DNA from: Cliona cf. orientalis
Lineage: Eukaryota > Porifera > Demospongiae > Clionaida > Clionaidae
Assembly: GCA_963930775.1 (NCBI GenBank)
Contig: OZ005701.1
Coordinates: 2,542,001-2,606,000, forward strand
Reading direction: 5' to 3'
Length of the DNA: 64,000 nt
Every line of letters begins with the position of its first letter. The stretch's first letter is position 1. Positions 54,796 to 64,000 of this stretch are shown here, piece after piece. Made by a program: the position numbers and the translations under genes. The notes under the pieces were generated by a model. That model was given only the letters and a program-made list of their open reading frames with translations. It was not told the origin of the DNA and ran no database searches.

Positions 54796-57700
54796 TATTA
54801 TGCAGCAATGTATGATTTTAAAACAGTGAATGAATGAATATTATTTATACTGATCTTGAGTAGCTAGTGATGTATATCCTTTACACTATATGCACATACG
54901 TCGGAATCACATTGATAGTTTTCAAGCAATATACAAAGGTCCTGAACCTATTACAGTATAATTAAAATATTCACAGCAGCACTAATCGGCCGTGAATATT
55001 GCAAGTGGAGAGCATGCACAGTGTCAGATAGTACAGTGTGTGAGGTACATTTCATTTGCTGTTTACGCTAATCCACTAAATCTTAAAATGACCTCAGCAA
55101 ATGAGGAAGTCCACCAAGTGGATTAGATCAGTAGATTTCCAATGATAAACAACAATAACACTGAGATATTTAGTCTACAGAATTAATATTATTAATTTTA
55201 AGGAAAAAGTAGCTGTGATGTAGTGTGCATTATAACTTTGTATAAAGATTCATCTCCAGAGGGTCAAACTCTCCAAGGAACATTCTAGACATAAACAAAA
55301 TTAATGGCTTGCACAGTACTTCACCACATCTTCAGGAACTAAGCCCTATACACAGAGGAAAATGAGCTTTATAAGCTGAAATTTAGATAAGGATGCTTAT
55401 AGTGCTTCACAGAGATGAAAGGTGGAACACAATTGATTTAGCTATATCCCAAGCTCATGCAAGTTTCCCCTTCCTAGCCTAACTATCTTCAACTAGAACT
55501 AGTGATCATTTTGCATAGAGGTATGAATACTGTCACAGATTAACACCTACTCACACGTTTCTAGGTGCAATTTTGTTCTAAAACTTACTGTTTTTTTGCT
55601 TACTTTTGCTACTCATTTACCGTAGAACCAAATTTTTGACTATCACAACCCGGAACCATAAAATTCAACCCTTTTGGATCAATTTGATACTAAAAGTGTG
55701 TGTTTTCATTAAAGTTATCTTCTGTCATTTTTGGGTCGAAATTATCCACTATATACAATTTTTACATTATCAAGTGTAGGGAATAATTTTGGGGTCATCA
55801 AAACTTTATCAGTATCAAAAAATATAAAACCAAAATTTCGGAAAGCACAACTCAGTACCATAATAATTGATCCTTTCTGATCAATTTGATATATTAATCG
55901 CATAATTTAACCACTGTTCAGTTCTGTCATTTTTGGGTTGAAGTTGCCAGATATAATAATATTATAGTAACAAGTGCAGATCAGCCAACTTAAAGCCACA
56001 AAAGAATGGGAAACAGAGTACTATATGATCAGGTTATCAGCAACCGCCTATATACAATGATTCTAAAGCTAGAAAACCATCCAGTATGATTTACTATGTT
56101 ACTAGCTATACTGCCCTGTACTAGTGTACCATATCACAGCAGTGGCCACACCCCCATAGAGCTTATTAACACGCATTGACACTGCAAAGGTGTGATGATC
56201 ACTTTATAGTACACACTTCTTGATTTGTGCCGTATTCTACCATTCCAATGCATATAATATATCCAGCCAGTAGCACTAGGTCCCCTACGTACTTACTAGT
56301 TAAAAGTAATGTTCATAATTCTTAGACTATATCAGAAAGCATAATAATTCCCCACAACAGTAAATGCTGAGATTTGTCTCTACAAATATTACCACCTTGA
56401 CAGCTTCACCAGCAAGACTGAGAAAGTTGTTTGCTAAATGTCCATCTTCTAAGCATACGCAAGCCACAAACTTCCATACATGGTCACTGCAGATATCATA
56501 AAGACGTCAGAAGACAATCCTTATTTGACAACGTTGCAATTAACCTCAGGATAATGACTTGGTTACAGACCAGGTTCAGCTGAAGCTGCTCATACATGTC
56601 CAGCATTGATTGTGGACATCACTCCCTTACGAATGCGTTCCAATAAGAAGGATGCAGAGTTTTACAAGACAGCTTTTAACTTAATGATTCAAACCTGCAT
56701 AAAGGATTATCCTCAATTTAAACCGGAAAAGAATCTTAAGGAAATAATATTATTGTCGACTGGAGTAACATGGAGACAAGAGGTCTCAGAGAAGCTATTG
56801 GAGAAGATCCAGCAGATAGGCTATTGCGAGGATATACGTATACTGGACTAGGTCATATCAATGAGTTGCGGTTGCAACTCATCCTTATACAAAATATGTC
56901 ATAATGCACACTACATCACAGCTACTTTTTCCTAAATATTTCAGATTATGTTCAGAGCAAAAAACACATCTAGCTTGTAATCTTGTACCCAGGCCGCTCC
57001 AAACAATGGACTTCCCATTACATCACCAAAGAAGAAGGCGTGTGTAAGTGGCAACTTTTTTTAACTGTAAGGTATACATTTCTTACCATCTTCCTACATA
57101 TCAATATATGTTGTGACTCCTCTCAATACAGCAATGACCAGTGACTAAGATGGCATCCACCATTACTAATGCAACTGGATGCAGACCCTCCTTATTGCAA
57201 CTCAGTCAATAAAATTAGGATCTACCAGAAAATTAGATTTGCGTTCATTAGCTACATGTTCTTGATCGTTATTAGAAAGTACAATTCATCAGACATTAAG
57301 CAGGCATGTGATGGTGCTGATGTACCATTAGTCTGCTTGGGTGCATGTACGTAATGTATATAAACCAGATTGATGTAAGTTAATACTGAGAGTATGAGAA
57401 TTGGATGCAATTCGCTTACTCGTGTGTACCAGAATTCTTGTCTTACTATTAATAGAGAAGAAGATAGGGAGAGGGGGGTTGAGTAGGGTGAGAACCTTTC
57501 CTCCTTCACAAACCTTTCTCGTTAAGTTTCAAAAATCTAGTAACTATTTCAAGCTTCAGAAATTAATTGCATGCATGTATGTAAGAATCTTGAAACTGAG
57601 GGACACGATAGGTCAGATATCAACCTTCCTGGTGATCAACTTCAGCTGTTACAAGATGCTACAGACTCAGCAACTAGTGAGTTGAAAACCAATTACTAGT

Positions 57701-57924
57701 ACATGTATATAAAAATTTATCGACTGCCAAAAAAAGGAAATACTTTATTGAACTTACACTTCTGCATGTATGGTAATGCAGTAAAGTACTTTGAACTCTA
57801 TTAATACGCAGTATGTACCTCATATGTAGCGACTCTCCTTGTCCTATACAATGCCGGTACACTTGACATATCATGGGCTGTTAACAGCGACAAAGTGGGA
57901 GCAATACTCGAAAGCTTCCTGCAT
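54796..57924. other. Spacer of the large inverted duplication
   Basis: Single-copy in this window. It contains two direct copies of a ~110-bp segment (about 55655-55765 and 55850-55955, sharing tctgtcatttttgggt and gatcaatttgata). It also contains an 82-codon plus-strand frame (56606-56851). No complete gene was recognised. Confidence 0.55.
56606..56851 (+). pseudogene. Possible transposase-like remnant
   Basis: An open frame with a protein-like composition (AEFYKTAFNLMIQTC, YPQFKPEKNLKEIILL). It loosely recalls the catalytic-region sequences of Mutator-type or related transposases in marine invertebrates; this is from memory and weak. No upstream or downstream continuation could be read, so it is at best a fragment. 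Confidence 0.25.
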
Positions 57925-59818
57925 ATATGAATATATTATTATGATAAAGGGCTAGTCTGTGCTTAAACGTGTATGCATAATTATAGTAATATTATTATAA
58001 CAAAGATTGATGTAAACTGCTATAATGACCAGGAATGGTAGAGAATAATACAGTTTTCATAACATGGATGCATGGTGGCCCATCGCTATGGAGCAATTTT
58101 TGCCAGACAGCGTCCTGCAAATGAGTCACAGTATCACTTTTTAGTCTATGGAGCTGTACTAGCAGTTTTTGCCAGACAGCATCCTGCAAACAAATCACAG
58201 TGTCACTTAACATGCAGTCTGATTGTAACACCTGAGGATGTGCCCGCCGATAAATATTAATCTTTTAATTATGTCATGCAGGCTTGTTCCAAATTTTGAT
58301 AAATGTATTGTCAAATTTTGACAGTATTTGCATCTGTAATCAAGGAAATACCGCAATTAATCCAAGGATACTTTCAAAGCGCTACATTATACACTGTGGT
58401 AATACCTCACCAAGAAAAAATGAAAGTGTTTTAAGAATTTTCTGGGGGAAACTCTGATAGTGAATACACCTCATATTAATTTTCATGATGATAAAAGTCT
58501 ACAGCAGTATAATGTGTTCATTCTACAAAACAAAAAGAAAGCTGTTTTTAGCATATATTTCCATTGTAGGTTGCGGCAACTACTCTATTATGCTATAACT
58601 ATTGATCACTCAAATGTTCTGTTTGTAATGTCCTCTCTGGTCTCACTAACGTAACTTCATCTCGCTGATCTTAAGGGAGTAGTGATAGTCTTTCCAGTGG
58701 TACCAATTTACACCATCAGCAAAAGATTCAGTATGTCCAGAAAGATACTTGCCATTCAGGTTAGACTGGTGACAGGATGCATACCACCATGCTCCTTTGA
58801 ACTGGACAGCACAGTTATTATTACCCCGTGTGTCATTATCTTCGTCTTTGGTTGAAAATTTCATTCCATTGTGATTGGCCATACTGTCCCCTGCATTTCC
58901 AGAGTAGCCCCCTATATTTAGCTGATATTTTGTGGATGAATCGAGGACTTTGAATGTGCTATATTTTGCATATCGTTCCCCTCCTTCAAAGTCAGCCAAG
59001 TCTACTCTCAGTGTTCTACCACCAGCTTGAGTAAGCCTGTTTATCTCACTGAGTCCTAGCCAGAACTCTCTGTTGAGGTCTCCAAATCCCTTCACATAGT
59101 CAGTCCAGTTGCGGTAAAAGTCTGTAGTTCCATCCATTCTTCTCTGGAACACAATCCAACCTCCACCATCAGTCTCCATGTCACAGTAGACCTTTATAGT
59201 AAAAGCTAGTAACTTTATAGCAATATTACATTTCATAAAGATGTTCTCGGCTCGTCAATCAACAATAACTGTATTATAGTGCGAAACTTTGGCTAGGATT
59301 TCAATTTGACAAATTGTCGATTTTGCAGAAAATTGCCAAAATTAAAATCCCCCAATATTATTGCATGCACTGTCGCAGTATATGGAACCGCTTGCAATTT
59401 AAAATTCTTCAATGCATTCTGATGACTGGTTGACCAAATTTAATGCTCGCCAAAGTTTCGTACTATAGGGTACTATCGCTGATTTGTCAACTAGTACCAC
59501 AAGCATGAGTCGTGTTACTGTTAACTGTTACATGTGCATGTGGTACTGCTGCCTGGTTACTAGAGAATAACTAGAGCAAACATTATCGTGCTCACTTGGA
59601 ATGGAGGAAGGTTGTCTGGTTTGATGGTGTAGACTCCACTGAGTATCTCTCCCAGGGAAAAAGCCGCCTTGCAGTCTGGATAATAGTACTCTGGTGATGT
59701 ATTATTGTTTATACATAAATTGATGCAAATTAATTTTAATATAAATGTGTAACGGTATGACATTAACCCACTTGGAGGTTTTGAAGAATCACAGCCAGCT
59801 GCTGCAATGGCAAACATG

Positions 59819-60076
59819 GTGATTTAATTATCCCGGCAGACTCCGTGAACGTAGTTTGGGTATAGGGTTGACTTTCGCCTTTAAAGCTGGAAGGGGGGAG
59901 TTCGGGTGCCTAAGGGTGGTCGTAGCTCAGTGGTAGAGCGCTGGTGGCTCAAGCCAGTGGCCCTGGGTTCGATTCCCGGTGGCTGCCCGGATTTTTTCTC
60001 TTCCAGCTAGCTTTAGGATGTAGATGGGGTGATGAGAGTGTGTGTGCCCATCCTTGTTAAGCTAAGAACTTTCATG
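59819..60076. mobile_element. 258-bp insertion with tRNA-like core (SINE-type)
   Basis: Present only in the right arm, with catg at both junctions. It contains a tRNA-like sequence and a T-rich stretch, ttttttctcttcc. A short tRNA-bearing insertion fits a SINE, though the target duplication is unusually short. Confidence 0.65.
59916..59987 (+). repeat. tRNA-like sequence within the insertion
   Basis: Folds as a cloverleaf by eye: acceptor GTGGTCG/TGGCTGC with wobbles, D stem GCTC/GAGC, T arm CTGGG-TTCGATT-CCCGG. The A box (TAGCTCAGTGGTAGAGC) and B box (GGTTCGATTCC) are good. The anticodon loop GGCTCAA lacks U33, so a functional tRNA is unlikely. The D arm is most like tRNA-Ala-type SINE heads. 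Confidence 0.6.
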
Positions 60077-60199
60077 CAACTTAGAGATAACACCAGTAGA
60101 CTGCAGCTCCACATTTCTTCCCTTTCTTAATTCTTAATTTGGAATATTGCTCTTTGCTGAGAGTAGCCTGTTGTGTAGCTCTCATCTCTATCCAACCTG

Positions 60200-60207
60200 C
60201 TTTTATA
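60200..60207 (-). promoter_or_regulatory. TATA box of the right fibrinogen-domain gene
   Basis: TATAAAAG on the minus strand, mirror of 52757-52764. Confidence 0.7.
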
Positions 60208-60257
60208 GCCTCTTTTTAGAAGCCTTGCCTACCAGTAGCTAGCACTGTATGCATATG

Positions 60258-60606
60258 AGTGGCGGATCCAGGATTTTTTGAAGAGACGTTGTAATACAGT
60301 CTTGCGCGCGAAGCGCGCGCAAAATTTTAGAAGCCACGCCCACTTTAGGGCAAAACCACGACCACTTCGATCGTTTTCGAGACAAGCAACCAGCCCTACC
60401 TGTCCAAACGACCTGTTTTCGAACAAATTTTCTTCTAAAGCATTCTAAGGTGAGCCATAGCAGCAGTTTCTTAGTTCTATAGCCAGAAAGGGGGGTTCCA
60501 TTTAGTTTATCATCAGTACTTCATAGTGTTAGATGAAGCCCAAAGGGGGGTACACTTGCACCCCCCTTCCCCCCCCCCCCCCCCCCCCCCCCGGGATCCG
60601 CCACTG
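60258..60606. mobile_element. Small TIR element, right-arm copy
   Basis: agtggcggatcca at the left and ggatccgccactg at the right; mirror of 52363-52708, with an expanded C run (60569-60592) near its right end. Confidence 0.8.
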
Positions 60607-61157
60607 CATATAAACATGCAGAGTGATTACTCCAGTTTCTGCCATGGGATGTATAGGTATACACCAGGTTCACTCACTCACTACCTGGTCTTTTTGCATG
60701 AAGTATGCATGCTCAAAAATGCAGTCTATAATCCCAGAAAAGTGAAACTAAGCTAAAAACACCTGGTGTTTCCAAGTTGCCACCATGCAACATAACTGTA
60801 GAATACCTCAAACATTTGGTCATCAGCTTCTATACACTAAGTCTTTTTTAGATCAGAGTTGTAACTAACCAGGTCACTCTTTTATGAATGGTGTTTCTTA
60901 ATCCAAGATACATCTGTGACCAGGTCACTCTTGTATGAATGGTGTTCTTTAATCCAAGTAACATTCATACAAGAGTTGTATGAATGGTATTTCTTGGAAT
61001 TTGATCGATGTCCTGTGAATTCAATGCATGTAGAATAAATTAACTCCTGTTCGCGAATAGCTAACTAGCGCAACACCAATCTGTACATCGATTGGTTGTA
61101 TTTGGTAAATGATGATAGGGCTGGGCTTTTGCGGCTATGGGAGGGTCATGCCCTCCC

Positions 61158-61370
61158 ACTCTGCTTGCACACTACTGCTGCATGCTTGCATGTGCTGCTG
61201 CATGTGTCATTGCATGTGCTGCTGCATGTGCCACTGCATGTGCCACTGCATGTGCTGCTGCATGTGCCACTGCATGTGCTGCTGCATTGTACTGCATGTC
61301 TTGCTGCATGTGCTGCATGTGCTGCTGCATGCATGTACTGCTGCATGTGCTGCATGTGCTGCTGCTGCTA
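61158..61370. repeat. 12-bp minisatellite, right inner
   Basis: Unit ctgctgcatgtg / ccactgcatgtg, the inverse of the left-arm minisatellite, with some units lost or altered. Confidence 0.9.
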
Positions 61371-62149
61371 GGGAGATATAATAATATTATGCCCGTACAT
61401 TCTCTCCCTACTATTACAGTTGCTACTGCTGGGTCTCCCTTCCTTCTTCAATTGATGGCAGTGGAGTGTATATGCATGCATGCATGCTGTTGCTATGGTG
61501 ATGATTAATTTGCTTGCAATTACAATATTTCTTGCCTCATTAAATACCCTGTTATCATCAAGTTGACATTGCTGCAAGTGCATCTGCTGTTGCCGGGGAA
61601 GTCCCCTTTTGATGAGGTGTGTTCCCCTTTAATTAGGTGGCTGGCTGTTGCAGCGGATTTACCCATTTGCAAATTACTGGTACAATAACTATTACCATTT
61701 TCAATACTCCTGTGATGATGAAGAATACCCACCTCAGCTAGCCCTATCACCGTCCCACCCTTATTGGTGGAAAATGTACGGTACCTGGTTCTATTCTTAC
61801 TAGTCTGGCAAATAGAGGGAGGGTGTCAGGGTGGGGAAATTGCAAACTTCAACTGCTGCCTCAATATGGGCTATTCTGGCAGCCAACAACTCAGCGTGGC
61901 AGCTAAGCAATTACGTGTCCCCGTATGCCCCACGAAATGCGCATGCGCCCAGCCCTATCACTGCTTCTATGCCGGCAGGCTGCTCCAGGGTTAACATTGT
62001 TTTACCTATAGTAAAACATCTATTAACTCCTGTTCACAAATAACTAGCGCAACACAAATCTGTACATCGATTGGTTGTATTTGGTAAATGGTGATAGGGC
62101 TGGGCTTTTGCTGCTGTGGGAGGGTCATGCCCTCCCACTCTGCTTGCAC

Positions 62150-62372
62150 GCTACTGCTGCATGTGCCATTGCATGTGCTGCTGCATGTGCCACTGCATGT
62201 GCTGCTGCATGTGCCATGAATGTGCTGCTGCATGTGCCACTGCATGTGCTGCTGCATGTGCCTGCATGTGCTGCTGCATGTGTCACTGCATGTGCTGCTA
62301 CATTGTACTGCATGTGTTGCTGCATGTGCTGCTGCATGTACTGCTGCATGTGCTGCATGTGCTGCTGCTGCT
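62150..62372. repeat. 12-bp minisatellite, right outer
   Basis: Same inverse unit as 61158-61370; contains one diverged unit (ccatgaatgtg). Confidence 0.9.
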
Positions 62373-62618
62373 AGGGAGATTTATACCCGTACATTCTCTC
62401 CCTACTACTATAGTTGCTACTGCTGGATCTTGGAAGGGACCTGCATGTCCCTTCCTTCATCAATTGATGGCAGTGGAGTGTGTATGCATGCATGCATGCT
62501 GTTGCTATGGTGATGATTAATTTGCTTGCAATTACAATATTTCTTGCCTCATTAAATACCCTGTTATCATCAAGTTGACATTCCTGCAATACTCCTGTGA
62601 TGATGGGGAATACCCCCA

Positions 62619-62630
62619 TGTGTGTGTGTG

Positions 62631-62669
<39 letters not shown>
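62619..62669. repeat. (GT)n-(CTGT)n microsatellite at the palindrome edge
   Basis: GT repeats followed by about nine TCTG units, starting exactly where the right arm ends. Confidence 0.9.
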
Positions 62670-63590
62670 TACCACACTAGCTGCTACATACCTCGTTTGT
62701 AGGTTGAAAGCAAGGTGCTATTAGGTTTCTCGTGATGATTTTAACAATTGGACTGTAACGGGCTACTACCTTTCCTGGTGTGCCAGAAAAGCCATCGATG
62801 GTCTATCGCCATCCGTTTTGCCAGCTGTATGCTGTACTGTGCCTTGCGAGCTCGTGGACACATGGGTGTGTGAGAAACAATCTTCCTGCCTGATCCCTAG
62901 TAACATATTCCGATCGGCATGTTGCCAGCTGCTTCTAGGCATTTGCTGTCAGCAACCATTCTGTATGCCACCGTGGCATAGCGTGTGTGTTGGACTATAA
63001 CGCCAGGGCTACTACCTCTCCTGCTGTGCCAGAAAAACCATCAATCAGTATCGATCATCAATCCGTTTTGCCAGCTGTAAGCTATAATGTACCTTGCAGT
63101 GAGCTCATGGACACATGACATGTCATGAGAATCAATCTTCTGCATGTCCTGTACCCTCGAAACTACCGAAAGAACTCTCAGCGAGGCTGTACAGCCTGCC
63201 AGTAAATCGTTCAACCTTGGGATTCAACTGAGTGATTCTGCCAAGACGCGCTCGAGGACATTTAAGCTTGTCGGACAGTCCCTAAGGGCCCTAACTGAGA
63301 TCAAAGGGAAAATATATATCACACTACCGGAAAATACAGCACACTTGCACGGATAATAATATAGCACACTTGTGTGCTGTATGGAAAATATGGCACACTT
63401 CGGTACTTTGATCTTATATGGCTTCATACAATAAAATAAGATCTGTGTATACTATTTCTAAGGGTATGGCACTAATAATCAGTGTAAACAACTCGAATCT
63501 ATACAGTATAATCAACTATTATATAGTATAATATTACCACTAAGATTTAGAGAGTCTAGCTAGAAAGTAGTACATCATTTTTTACAGTGG
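62670..63590. other. Intergenic with a diverged direct duplication
   Basis: Two direct copies of a ~130-bp segment, about 62745-62880 and 62990-63130, share gggctactacct, ctgtgccagaaaa and atccgttttgccagctgta. Near 63363 is the palindrome agcacacttgtgtgct. No gene was recognised. Confidence 0.5.
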
Positions 63591-64000
63591 TTAGAGTCCC
63601 TCTTCGTCCAGGTATCCTGGAACAACTGTTGCTGGAAATGTCACGACATGTCGGACCAACAGACGTATGGTGTTTGGATCTCCAGTAGGCAGCAGCCCCT
63701 GAGCTCCTGTGAGTAGTCCTCGTCCCAGCTGTTCATTGAAGCACTCTAAGTGGATAGCAACAAAGCCATAGGGATTACGAAATAACGGGTTAATTGACGC
63801 ACACTGAATTACTGTAGGAGTGTGCTTACAGAAGTTTGTGCTGAAGAACCTGTAGCCGAGTTCTTCAGCACCTGTCAGCACTTGTCCCTCTTCTCCCCCG
63901 TAGGTACCATGGACCATCTGGTTACCGGTAAGCGTGACTTGGTACCCTCCCTCTCTCATGTTGAAGCAGCGAGTCCTCCCTTCACGACCGTTTATCACCC
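63591..64000 (-). CDS. Partial unrecognised protein, C-terminal part
   Basis: A minus-strand frame open to the window edge and ending at TAA (63591). About 135 residues are visible. It has a beta-rich look (GYQVTLTGNQMVHGTYGGEE, YGFVAIHLECFNEQLGRGLL) and ends PATVVPGYLDEEGL. The GYQVTLTGNQ stretch faintly recalls small beta-barrel dirigent or allene-oxide-cyclase-like proteins; I am not confident. The true start lies outside the window, or an upstream exon exists there. Confidence 0.5.
   Translation of the reverse strand, partial: VINGREGRTRCFNMREGGYQVTLTGNQMVHGTYGGEEGQVLTGAEELGYRFFSTNFCKHTPTVIQCASINPLFRNPYGFVAIHLECFNEQLGRGLLTGAQGLLPTGDPNTIRLLVRHVVTFPATVVPGYLDEEGL

Larger units (their letters stand above)
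58646..60114 (-). pseudogene. Fibrinogen-related (FReD) gene, right arm, exon 1 split
   Basis: Exon 3 58646-59191 and exon 2 59596-59690 match the left gene. Over exon 3 only one residue differs (Q182 to R). Exon 1 is in two parts: 60077-60114 (start codon, first ~13 signal-peptide residues) and 59772-59819. A 258-bp insertion lies between them, and translation from the original ATG would leave the frame's protein and stop within the insertion. A second in-frame ATG (MFAIAAAGC) remains at the downstream part, so a product lacking half the signal peptide is possible. The promoter and splice signals are kept. It is recently inactivated or altered. Confidence 0.8.
57925..62619 (-). repeat. Right arm of a large inverted duplication
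   Basis: The inverse of 50257-54795. It differs by a 258-bp insertion in exon 1 of the FReD gene (59819-60076), a longer C run in the small TIR element (60569-60592, 24 C), a deletion of about 120 bp in the outer ~1-kb unit (near 62585), and minisatellite length. Coding exons are almost identical to the left arm. Confidence 0.92.

Noticed and set aside
59916..59987. Functional tRNA gene
   Set aside because: The anticodon loop lacks U33, the acceptor stem has several wobble pairs, and it lies inside a short insertion absent from the sister arm; a SINE-type element fits better.
61096..62520. Same type of Cys-rich frames in the right arm
   Set aside because: Mirror copies of the minisatellite frames; lengths differ between arms as expected for non-coding repeats.

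Overview
The window looks like nuclear DNA from an early-branching animal, most probably a demosponge. This is inferred from gene content and architecture, not from a species match. Genes are split by GT-AG introns of about 75 bp to several kb. Core promoters have TATA boxes. The recognisable genes are animal genes: a ciliary small GTPase (RABL2), a rolling-stone-like membrane protein, fibrinogen-domain secreted proteins and a Vitellogenin-N lipid-transfer protein. The AT-rich intergenic DNA is packed with foldback and TIR miniature elements.

Layout. 0.4-11 kb (+): a rolling-stone-like gene with two alternative first exons (453-869 and 5982-6230) that share one large membrane-coding exon (10098-11003). 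11.6-16.6 kb (-): RABL2 in eight exons, including a 30-nt micro-exon, convergent with the rolling-stone gene. 18.4-24.3 kb: a complete Ty3/gypsy-type LTR retrotransposon (minus) with 5-bp target duplications. Its gag is split by a hAT-like element, which is itself split by a small TA-flanked element carrying a 47-codon ORF. 24.3-25.0 kb (-): an unrecognised two-exon gene. 25.8-31.2 kb: dispersed repeats plus a second nest, in which the same TA-flanked element is split by a 9-bp-TSD element, which is split by another 9-bp-TSD element, which holds a tRNA-like sequence. 32.6-36.1 kb (-): an 11-exon Vitellogenin-N gene; a truncated, decayed copy lies at 48.9-50.1 kb. 40.7-46.8 kb (+): a small cluster of cysteine-rich secreted or membrane proteins (one copy with a stop codon, one remnant, one open copy) around a block of hairpin-forming tandem repeats.

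50.3-62.6 kb is the most striking structure: two arms of about 4.6 kb in inverted orientation around a 3.1-kb spacer. Each arm carries a three-exon fibrinogen-domain gene and two ~1-kb repeat units with a 12-bp minisatellite. The arms are nearly identical in the coding exons. The left gene is intact; in the right copy the signal-peptide exon is split by a 258-bp insertion containing a tRNA-like sequence. The window ends in a partial minus-strand ORF (63.6-64 kb).

The genes do not form an operon or an obvious joint pathway. The unifying theme is local duplication (tandem, inverted and truncated) of genes for secreted proteins, in DNA repeatedly hit by small DNA transposons. All splice sites were read by eye from GT/AG signals, reading phase and protein continuity; no transcript evidence was available.
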